From a bacterium ADurb.Bin374 (GTDB taxonomy: Bacteria > Riflebacteria > Ozemobacteria > Ozemobacterales > Ozemobacteraceae): a stretch of DNA of 6,722 nucleotides. The position numbers and the translations under genes were made by a program. The notes under the pieces were generated by a model. It did not search any database. It was given only the letters and a program-made list of their open reading frames with translations, and had not been told where the DNA came from. Shown piece after piece: positions 1 through 6,200 of the stretch (positions are counted from its first letter, which is position 1; every line of letters starts with the position of its first letter). Location of the stretch: positions 1 to 6,722 of the forward strand of contig MWAR01000541.1 of assembly GCA_002068715.1 (NCBI GenBank), given 5' to 3'.

Positions 1-602
1 GTGCAGGTGGTGCATTTATGCTCGGGTTTCACGACGATGCCGCCGCGGCTGAAGCGGACGCCCATGCCTTCGAGGTCGCGCCTGAAACTGTCGATCTTGC
101 GCGCGACGCCGGACGGGAAGTAACGCGATGCGTCGAGCAGGGATTCGTCGGTCACCGTGACGGGGATGCCTTCGCACAGGGCGTAGGAGATGATCTGGGT
201 GGCGTAGCTGTCGGCGATCAGGTTCGCAGCCTTGGAAAGCGTGTTCAGCGAAAGCGAGGGTATGACCAACTCGCTGATGTCGCGGATGGCGTCGCAGGCG
301 TTCATCGTGCGCGAGGTGTGAACCTGGACGGAGCCGCCGAGGCTTTTGACGCCGACGTTGTCGACCATGTAGTCGGAAACGAGCAGCCGGCCGCCCTGGG
401 GAACGACGGCGCCGATCTGCTGCATCACCTGGTCGACGACCTTGAAGTTCGCCGTCACGAGGACCGCGACGCAGCCCGATGCCGTGGGCCGGCCCTGCGA
501 GCCCGCCGTCTGGGGCGGGGTATACGAGCCGCCGCGGTTCGAAGACTGGGACTTGAGCTTCATCATCACTTCGCGGGCGATCTGTTCTACGATCTGTTCC
601 AT
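1..602 (-). CDS. BMC-associated flavoprotein (PF02441-like), C-terminus cut by window edge
   Basis: At least 200 residues are visible from the ATG at 602-600; the frame is open to base 1, so the C-terminus is missing. Residues 1-18 (MEQIVEQIAREVMMKLKS) form a short amphipathic helix of the kind used as BMC encapsulation peptides. A Ser/Gly/Pro/Gln-rich linker follows (about 19-42), then an alpha/beta domain. Residues 115-131 (PSLSLNTLSKAANLIAD) resemble the PASANT-type flavin-binding segment of the Dfp/EpiD flavoprotein family. The visible tail holds a CxxC pair (C197, C200). Such flavoproteins recur in BMC loci, where their reaction is not settled; redox or cofactor maintenance inside the shell is inferred. 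The start has a good ribosome binding site (GGAGAG, 8 bases upstream), and the gene begins 15 bases after the second vertex-protein gene, so it is co-transcribed. FMN binding is not proven by the sequence. Confidence 0.8.
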   Translation of the reverse strand, partial: MEQIVEQIAREVMMKLKSQSSNRGGSYTPPQTAGSQGRPTASGCVAVLVTANFKVVDQVMQQIGAVVPQGGRLLVSDYMVDNVGVKSLGGSVQVHTSRTMNACDAIRDISELVIPSLSLNTLSKAANLIADSYATQIISYALCEGIPVTVTDESLLDASRYFPSGVARKIDSFRRDLEGMGVRFSRGGIVVKPEHKCTTC

Positions 603-617
603 GTGTCTCTCTCCTGA

Positions 618-926
618 TCAGCGGGTGGCTTCGGTCGATTTGTCGAAGATGCACTCGTCATGAAGGTGCATCGTGTCGACGATGCCCACGATAGCGGCAT
701 CGGCGGCGGCTTCCTTGATGCCCAGCATCTGCTGGACGGAACTGCCTTCCTTCATGATCATCACGAGTTCATCTATATCAGAGCCTATGAAATCAATGCA
801 CAATACTTCGGAGCCCTGCGGATTCAGGGCCATGTCGACGGGCTGGACGAGCAGCAACGGGTGCGCGTCGAAGACGCAGTTTTTGACGGTCGATACGACC
901 TTCTTGACGACTCTTCCGATCTGCAT
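618..926 (-). CDS. BMC pentameric vertex protein, EutN/CcmL family, divergent paralogue
   Basis: A 102-residue shell protein of the BMC-P family, which forms pentamers that cap the vertices of polyhedral microcompartments. It begins MQIGRVVKKVVSTVK, the usual first strand of the fold, and has the family's closing core AAIVGIVDTM (about 77-86). A charged C-terminal tail of about 16 residues follows. The middle is unusual: the common GAGxGE turn is replaced by GSDIDE (48-53), followed by a Met-rich strand (LVMIMKEGSS). An in-frame ATG at 968 would add 14 residues but lies inside the upstream gene. The start at 926 is preferred because it matches the family N-terminus and sits one base after the upstream stop (TGACATG), which suggests translational coupling. 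Family membership is firm; a special vertex role is inference. Confidence 0.9.
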   Translation of the reverse strand: MQIGRVVKKVVSTVKNCVFDAHPLLLVQPVDMALNPQGSEVLCIDFIGSDIDELVMIMKEGSSVQQMLGIKEAAADAAIVGIVDTMHLHDECIFDKSTEATR

Positions 927-927
927 G

Positions 928-1194
928 TCAGCGCTCGATCGAGTCCACGATGCCGATGATGGTTGCATCGGATGGGGGACGCTGCTTGCCGGGGAAGGGG
1001 AGGGCCGCCTCGCCGCCGCCGCACAGAAAAACGGTTTCGCCGGCTCCGGCCCCGATCGAGTCGGTCGCGATGAACGGCTTTCCCTTCGGATTGCCGTTTC
1101 CGTCGATGGCCGTGACGACGAGCAGCTTCAGCCCTTCCATCATGTGGTCCTTCTGGGTGCAGACCACGCGCCCCAGGACGCGCCCGAGATACAT
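928..1194 (-). CDS. BMC pentameric vertex protein, EutN/CcmL family
   Basis: An 88-residue BMC-P shell protein, close to the usual family length. It shows the canonical features: MYLGRVLGRVVCTQK at the N-terminus, DSIGAGAGETVFLCGG (45-60, with the typical GAGxGE turn), and the closing SDATIIGIVDSIE (75-87). Such proteins assemble as pentamers at the corners of the microcompartment shell. It appears to be the first gene of the BMC operon: the next gene upstream is divergent, and a promoter-like sequence with a palindrome lies in front. GGAG sits 5 bases before the ATG. It is paralogous to the next gene downstream, and the two share the IVD(S/T) ending but differ strongly in the middle. EutN, CcmL, CsoS4 and Pvm-type vertex proteins belong to one family, so a gene name cannot be assigned from this alone. 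Confidence 0.93.
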   Translation of the reverse strand: MYLGRVLGRVVCTQKDHMMEGLKLLVVTAIDGNGNPKGKPFIATDSIGAGAGETVFLCGGGEAALPFPGKQRPPSDATIIGIVDSIER

Positions 1195-1218
1195 GCCGAC
1201 TCCGGTTCCGGTGTGATA

Positions 1219-1237
1219 TGTCGGCCCCGGGCCGACA
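1219..1237. promoter_or_regulatory. perfect palindrome in front of the BMC operon (operator or 5' UTR hairpin)
   Basis: TGTCGGCCCCGGGCCGACA is a perfect inverted repeat with 9-base arms around a single central base. It lies 25 bases upstream of the first vertex-protein ATG and just after the transcription start predicted from the candidate promoter at 1246-1274. On the BMC strand it is followed by ATATCACACC rather than a U-tract, so it does not look like an intrinsic terminator. A repressor operator, or a stable hairpin at the 5' end of the transcript, are the plausible readings. The regulator is unknown. Confidence 0.55.
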
Positions 1238-1245
1238 CGCCGTAC

Positions 1246-1274
1246 ACTCTACCAGAACCCCGCCCTCCATGCAA
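1246..1274 (-). promoter_or_regulatory. candidate sigma70-type promoter of the BMC operon
   Basis: On the minus strand TTGCAT (1274-1269) and TAGAGT (1251-1246) are separated by exactly 17 bases. The matches to TTGACA and TATAAT are partial (3 of 6 and 4 of 6). A start near 1239 would give a leader of about 45 bases beginning beside the 1219-1237 palindrome. Spacing and position are good but the boxes are weak. Confidence 0.35.
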
Positions 1275-1373
1275 CAACGCCCGAATACTTGAAGATCGAC
1301 TCCATGGTGCGCAGAGACGGATCGTGATCGGCCCGCAACGACCGAATCGATGTCGGCTTGCCGGAGGGTGGGA

Positions 1374-1402
1374 TTGAATTTTGAGCGGAGGTGGGGCATC
1401 AT
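1374..1402 (+). promoter_or_regulatory. candidate sigma70-type promoter of the HAD hydrolase gene
   Basis: TTGAAT (1374-1379) and CATCAT (1397-1402) are spaced by 17 bases and each matches the consensus at 4 of 6 positions. The expected transcription start, around 1409, leaves room for the strong ribosome binding site at 1420-1426. No operator-like repeat is evident next to it. Confidence 0.35.
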
Positions 1403-1419
1403 AGAGGGAATATCGTTCG

Positions 1420-1426
1420 AAGGAGG
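1420..1426 (+). promoter_or_regulatory. strong ribosome binding site of the HAD hydrolase gene
   Basis: AAGGAGG, a near-perfect Shine-Dalgarno sequence, sits 5 bases before the ATG at 1432 and fixes that start. Confidence 0.8.
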
Positions 1427-1431
1427 CGTGC

Positions 1432-2076
1432 ATGAAGCCGCTGAGTCAACGTTACGACGCCTTCATCTGGGACTGGAATGGAACCCTGATCGATGACATG
1501 AAGGTCTGCGTCGACATCCTCAACCGCAGCCTCGTCTCAAGGGGTCTGCCCCCGTTGTCCGCTGAAAAATATCTTGAGATATTTGAGTTTCCCGTGATCA
1601 ATTTCTATCGGAGTGCCGGGTTCGACTTCACGAACGAGCCTTTCGAGAAGATCGGCATGGAGTATATCAATGCATATGAAACTGCCATGTTCGACTGCCG
1701 GCTGCACGGGCGGGCAAAGGGGCTGCTCGACGAGCTTCTGACGAAGGGGAAAAAACAGTATGTTCTCTCGGCCCTGTTCGAGCACGATCTGAAGCGCATC
1801 ATCGAGCATTTCGAGTTGTCCGGCTATTTCACGGCGGTTCGCGGGCTTTCAGACCAGTATGCGAAAAGCAAGGTCGAGCTGGGAAAGCGCCTCGTGAAAG
1901 AGTGCGGTGTCGATCCGGCCCGCACCCTGATGATCGGCGACACCCTTCACGATCTCGAGACGGCGCGCCATCTCGGGGTTGACTGCGTCCTGGTGGCCGC
2001 CGGCCATAATTCGCACGCCCGGCTTGTGACCGGGGGCGTTCCCGTCTACCGTTCCCTCGACGAACTGGAACTCTGA
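1432..2076 (+). CDS. HAD-superfamily hydrolase (phosphoglycolate phosphatase-like)
   Basis: A 214-residue soluble protein with all four HAD motifs. Motif I is FIWDWNGTL (11-19, nucleophile D14). Motif II is the VLSA segment (S113). Motif III is K147 in AKSKVELGK. Motif IV is IGDTLHDLETA (168-178, D170 and D174). The helical insert between motifs I and II is that of a C1-cap enzyme such as Gph, PpaX or beta-phosphoglucomutase. Position D+2 of motif I is Asn (N16) rather than the Asp that acts as general acid/base in most phosphatases of this group, so activity or mechanism may differ. The substrate is unknown; a small phosphorylated metabolite is the family expectation. The gene is alone on the plus strand, divergent from the BMC operon and convergent with the small gene at 2102-2299, so a shared role with the microcompartment is possible but not shown. 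Confidence 0.9.
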   Translation: MKPLSQRYDAFIWDWNGTLIDDMKVCVDILNRSLVSRGLPPLSAEKYLEIFEFPVINFYRSAGFDFTNEPFEKIGMEYINAYETAMFDCRLHGRAKGLLDELLTKGKKQYVLSALFEHDLKRIIEHFELSGYFTAVRGLSDQYAKSKVELGKRLVKECGVDPARTLMIGDTLHDLETARHLGVDCVLVAAGHNSHARLVTGGVPVYRSLDELEL

Positions 2077-2078
2077 CC

Positions 2079-2091
2079 CGGGTAAAACCCG
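2079..2091. terminator. weak hairpin between convergent genes
   Basis: CGGGT-AAA-ACCCG can form a 5-base-pair stem just after the hydrolase stop codon and before the stop of the convergent small gene. There is no T-tract on either strand, so this is at best a poor terminator. Confidence 0.2.
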
Positions 2092-2101
2092 CCCGATGCG
2101 G

Positions 2102-2299
2102 TCAGGCCCGGACGTCGATATTCTGCCCCAGACGAGGGATTGGCGTGCTCGGGGCTTGTTGCGCCGGAGCAGCCTTCTGGGCCTCCGGTTGCGCCTGTGC
2201 CGGCAGCGCGGCGTTCCGGCGTTCGGCTGGCGCCGGAACGGTCTCACGGCGAATCATCCAGGGCGGCTGGTAGGTATTGTTCTGTGAGATGCGGTCCAT
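2102..2299 (-). CDS. small Pro/Ala/Gln-rich protein of unknown function
   Basis: A 65-residue reading frame with an ATG at 2299 and GAGGAA 5 bases upstream. Its codons favour G or C in third position, like the neighbouring genes. The protein has a polar, basic N-terminal third (MDRISQNNTYQPPWMIRRE), a low-complexity middle rich in Ala, Pro and Gln (about 21-53), and ends PRLGQNIDVRA. The LGxNID ending resembles the C-termini of some small YjfB-like putative motility proteins, but that likeness is weak and the rest does not match. There is no signal peptide or membrane segment. It lies 61 bases after the PDRP-type gene on the same strand and may be the last gene of that unit. A chance frame cannot be excluded, but the ribosome site and codon bias argue for a real gene. 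Confidence 0.5.
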   Translation of the reverse strand: MDRISQNNTYQPPWMIRRETVPAPAERRNAALPAQAQPEAQKAAPAQQAPSTPIPRLGQNIDVRA

Positions 2300-2360
2300 G
2301 GGTGTTCCTCACGACTGAAAATGCTTTCCGTGGCAATCGTAACTGAACGGATCCCCCCTG

Positions 2361-3203
2361 TCAAACTGGCGGCGTCCGCCGAGGATCGGAAACCTTGCCG
2401 AGCCGCTTGATGATCTCGTTCGCGCTGGCCTCGACGGTCTTGTCCGTCACGTCCATCACCTCGAAGCCGCCTTTCACGAAGACCCTTCCGGCGAATTCGA
2501 GTTCCCCGACGATCTTGGCGGGATCGATGTAATCGGTTTTCTCGCGCATGCCGAGCAGGTCGCTCCGGTGTCTTCGAAACGAGAGCAGCCGGTCGTGTGA
2601 CAGGGTCAGTCCGATGACCCGCGAGGCCTCCTGCCGGAACAGCAGTTCCGGAATCTCCAGACCGGGCACGATCGGGAAGTTGGCGACTTTCCAACCGAGG
2701 ACGGAAAGATAGATGCTGAGAGGCGTTTTCCCGGTGCGCGAAACCCCGAGAAGGAGAAGATCCGCCTCGTGCCAGGTTTCCGGATTACGGCCGTCGTCAT
2801 GGGACATGGTGAACTCGATCGCTGCCACCCGCTCGAAGTATTCCTTGTGAAGCCGCCTGTACAGGCCCGGCTGTCCGAGCGGCGGCATGTCGAGTCTCTT
2901 AGCCAGGGTTTCGAGGAGCGGCCCGGTGATATCCAGGGCCGTGATGCCGCGCCTGTCGGCAATCTTGCGCATGTATGAACCGAGACCGGCGTCGACGAGG
3001 GAAAAGACGATGATGCCGCCAGACTCCGCCGCGAGGGCGACGGCGCGATCGAGCTGGGCGCTATCCCGGATGTTCCCGAGGGTGACGATTTCGACGCTGG
3101 CTTCCGGAAACTGCGCAAGAACGGTGTTCACGACCTGCTCGCCGCACGCGCCGACACCGCCCGACACGACGAAGATCCTGAATGGACTGGCTGACTTACT
3201 CAT
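2361..3203 (-). CDS. putative pyruvate, phosphate dikinase regulatory protein (PDRP-type, DUF299/Kinase-PPPase)
   Basis: A 280-residue cytoplasmic protein of the bifunctional serine/threonine kinase and Pi-dependent phosphorylase family. Known members switch PPDK or PEP synthase off and on by ADP-dependent phosphorylation and phosphate-dependent dephosphorylation. Visible signatures are YFERVAAIEFTMSHDDG (122-138), the P-loop GVSRTGKTPLSIYL (153-166), WKVANFPIVP (171-180), VIGLTLS (196-202) and EVMDVTDKTVEASANEI (248-264). GVSRTxKTPLS and the KVANxPxVP block fit the PDRP branch better than the PEP synthase branch (GVSRSGKTPT). The N-terminal motif, usually SDSxGET, reads SGGVGAC (14-20) and is divergent. 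The start overlaps the stop of the upstream cyclase gene by 4 bases (ATGA), so the two are probably co-translated; GGAG lies 11 bases upstream. The target enzyme is not in the window. Confidence 0.92.
   Translation of the reverse strand: MSKSASPFRIFVVSGGVGACGEQVVNTVLAQFPEASVEIVTLGNIRDSAQLDRAVALAAESGGIIVFSLVDAGLGSYMRKIADRRGITALDITGPLLETLAKRLDMPPLGQPGLYRRLHKEYFERVAAIEFTMSHDDGRNPETWHEADLLLLGVSRTGKTPLSIYLSVLGWKVANFPIVPGLEIPELLFRQEASRVIGLTLSHDRLLSFRRHRSDLLGMREKTDYIDPAKIVGELEFAGRVFVKGGFEVMDVTDKTVEASANEIIKRLGKVSDPRRTPPV
3200..3203 (-). other. ATGA stop/start overlap of the cyclase and PDRP-type genes
   Basis: The TGA stop of the cyclase (3202-3200) shares bases with the ATG of the PDRP-type gene (3203-3201). 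Overlaps of this kind usually mark translational coupling by terminating and re-initiating ribosomes, and they imply one mRNA. Confidence 0.85.
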
Positions 3204-6200
3204 GTCCGGTCACGCTCCGTTTCATAGGGTAATAGTCGATATATAACTATTGGTTCTGATTTTCCCTTCACCGAAACGCCGCCCAGGTCCGCGCAGGTTT
3301 CATCGGCCGGAAGAAGGGCGCGGCAGGAAGCGGAAAGCACGATCCGGGGCCGGCCGACGAGTTCGCCGGCGAAGGCCAGGAGGCGGGCGGCGGTGTTGAC
3401 CGTGTCGCCGATGACGGTGTGGTCGCGCCTCGGGCCCGAGCCGATGAAACCGCTGATGACCGGACCGGCCGAAATACCTACCGAGACGGGGAATGGGAGT
3501 CGCTGTCCGTCGGCGTTTCTCAGACGGCCCAGCGCTCTCAGCAGACGCGAGGCGTTTTCCGTTTGGGAGCCGCCGCGAAAGACGATCAGCAACTTTTCGC
3601 CGATGACCTTGTCGACATCACCGCCGGCGCCGATGAAGAGATCGCACAGAAGGGACGTCTGGGTCGTGAGTGCCTCGAACAGGGTGTCCGGCGGCATCGA
3701 GGCCATGAAACCCTGAAAATCCGGAACGCCGATCATCGCGATGACGGCGTCGATGCGCTCGCCGGCCGAGCCGGCCGTCGCTTCGCCCCCGGATGCTGCG
3801 CTCTCGGCGGATTTTCTGGCTTCGCTCGACATCATGGTCCTGATGAGTTCCCGCTCCTGCAGGCTTCGGGCCATCCGGTCGAACGAGCGCTGCAGGTCGC
3901 CGATCTCATCGGACCTGTAGATCCCGATCCGCGATTCGAACCTGCCCGCGGCCAACCCCTTCATGCCTGCTTCGAGACCCCGGATGGGGGCAAGCAGGTC
4001 TATGGCGGAACGCCAGGCCAGGAGGAGCGTCGCAAGAACTCCCGCGGCAAGCCAGAGGAACAATCCCTGCTGGACGTTGCGCGTGGCGGCGAGAAGCGGA
4101 AGTTCCGACGCGGCGGCGGCAAGGAACACCCGCGGGTTGTGGACGCCGGGCCGGGCCTCGACCAGGAAGGTGAACGAACCAATGCCGGTCCGGAAGCTCA
4201 TCGGGGTGTTCCCGGCCTGCGTCCATCGTGCGATCCCGGCGATCGGCGCGAACATGCCTCCGAGATCGGGCCTTATCATGGTCGCGCAGTTCTGCAGCGG
4301 ACAGCCGAAAAGCGCGAATCTCGACGGATTGTCCCGGATGACGTGCTGGAGGGCATCGAGCTCCATGCGCGCGGCGTTGTAGGTGATCGAGAAGAAGCCG
4401 CGGGGCCGGAGGGGATCCGGCAGCAGCACGTTCGAAATGCCGTAGACGCCGTTTCCCCCCGGGAGCAGGATGTGGACGAGGGTCGAGTAAAGGAACGGGT
4501 AGGATATATCGGAGATGAAGACCGACCTGAAGATCGAGAAGCCGATGTCGATCGCCATCTCTTGCTTGACGGCGTTTCCGAGGGGGGCTTCGACGGCTGA
4601 TCTGTCGGGGGTGTCGCCGATCGAGGTGAAGAGCAGACCGGCGATACTCGAGAGGTAGTGGCTGAACGAATCATGTTTCTGCTCTTCGGCGGAGCCTTCG
4701 CCGAGGCTGAACTTCCATCCTCCGGGCGCCGCAAGGAGAATTTGCTGAATATAGTAGGGAAGCGGCCCCGCGTGTGAAGCGCTCTTGATGGCACCGAGCA
4801 TTCTGGTGAGAGGGGCAGTGCCGGCGGAAGACGTTCTGCCCGCGGATACGCCTGGGGCTTTCGACTGGGCTGCGCCCTGATATTTCAGGATCGCTTTCAT
4901 GATGCCCGGATGGTTGCTCAGGCGCTCGATGTGGTCCCAGACGAAGGGATACCGGAGCTGATGGAGGCGGTCGATTTCATCGAGCCGCTGGACGAGGTCG
5001 AACCTCTCGTTCCGCATACGAATATGAATGTCTTCGGCCGAAAACCTCGCGGCTCCGGCGAGAATCGCCGCGAAGGGGAGGAGCGCCGCTGCGAGAAATC
5101 CCGTAAGAAGCTGGCTGAAGAGAGACTTCGCGAGGCCGCCCCCACGGAAGATCGTCAGATACCAGATGCCGGCACCGGCCAGATACAGGAGGGCCAACGC
5201 GGCCGCGACGGGGGGCTTGCGGGTGAAGTCCCCGGCGGACGACGGGAGGGGCGTGGCGAAGGTGAACGTCAGGTGCATACCGGAAACGATCGCTTCGTTT
5301 CTCGAGACGACGTATCTCTCGCCCCGGGTTTCGATGAGGCCCGAGGCCGACTCTGAAAGGCCGAGCGGGAATCGAGACGAAGAGAGGCTCGTGGAGGCTG
5401 AAGCATCGCCCGGTGCGGGCCGGCTGTCGATTCTGACTTCCATGCCGCCTGCGTTCAGGAGATTGAGGAGGGGGCGCAGCGAAAGATCGTCTCCGGAATG
5501 CCGGGGAAACATTGCCAGCAGATATCCGGCGACGGGCCGATTGCGGTTTCTTCGCGGGGAAAGAGGCGACGCCGAGGTTGCGATATCCACTGCGCGGATA
5601 TCGAACTGGGCCAGGATGGGACGCCAGTAAAACCACGTGTTCTCACCGTTGCGCGTGGCGGGAACGGCCTCGTTGAGCATGTTGGCCTCGAGGCGGCTCA
5701 AACCGACATTTTTGCCGACGAGAGCGGGAATCCCGGAAGCGACCTCCGGCAGATCCCGATGCGAAATCCCTTCGAAATTGCAGGCACCCCTTGCGAGAAG
5801 GTCGCGCAGAAAACTGGCAGAGGTTGTCCCGTCGGCGCCCATGCAGAAGGCGAGGGGCCAGGAGGCAGGCGGAGTCTCCGGCTGGCGGTACAGGACCGCG
5901 GCGAGCTTCGGGCTGAATTCAAGCGATGCCAGTTCCGACATCGCTTCTCTGCATGCTTTCAGGCGCATCTCTACGCCCTGATCCGGGGCGCTTCGCATGA
6001 AAGTGCCGGCCAGTCTGTCGCACACCAGGTCGATCCGATCTTCGAGCATGTGAATAACCGGATTCGTCACCCGCAGTTTCAGCATCGCCGTATCATGCGA
6101 CTCGAGCGCATCCCGCACCGTTCGATCGATCGTGCCGTTCAGCCGTGAATCGGTCGCAACGAACAGCGAGACGAAGGGAATGGCCAAAAACAGCAGACCC

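Noticed and set aside
18..617. 200-codon open frame on the plus strand opposite the flavoprotein
   Set aside because: It mirrors the coding frame of a recognisable flavoprotein that has a good ribosome site; the plus-strand product has no coherent features.
927..968. Upstream in-frame ATG that would extend the second vertex protein by 14 residues
   Set aside because: The extension overlaps the first vertex gene and does not resemble the family N-terminus; the start at 926 gives the standard MxIGRVV opening.
674..979. Repeated sequence around GTCGACGATGCC and GTCCACGATGCC
   Set aside because: It is not an independent repeat: it encodes the shared DAxIxGIVD ending of the two paralogous vertex proteins.
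1140..1433. Minus-strand open frame spanning the divergent intergenic region
   Set aside because: It overlaps the vertex gene in another frame, covers the promoter region and gives a composition-driven peptide without a ribosome site or domain.
2096..2346. Two short plus-strand open frames opposite the small Pro/Ala-rich gene
   Set aside because: Neither has a clear ribosome site, and their Arg/Leu-rich products look like shadows of the minus-strand frame.
3419..4600. Long 393-codon open frame on the plus strand inside the cyclase gene
   Set aside because: It is antisense to well-defined cyclase, HAMP and membrane-domain coding. The translation is rich in Arg, Gly and Glu with no recognisable domain, as expected for an opposite-strand frame in GC-rich DNA.
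5581..5603. Inverted repeat CGATATCC-7 bases-GGATATCG
   Set aside because: It lies within the cyclase coding sequence and results from the repeated Asp-Ile codons in FDIRAVDIAT; no regulatory role is indicated.
5498..6148. Plus-strand open frame opposite the first extracytoplasmic region
   Set aside because: It lies fully within the continuous cyclase frame on the other strand and has no recognisable product.
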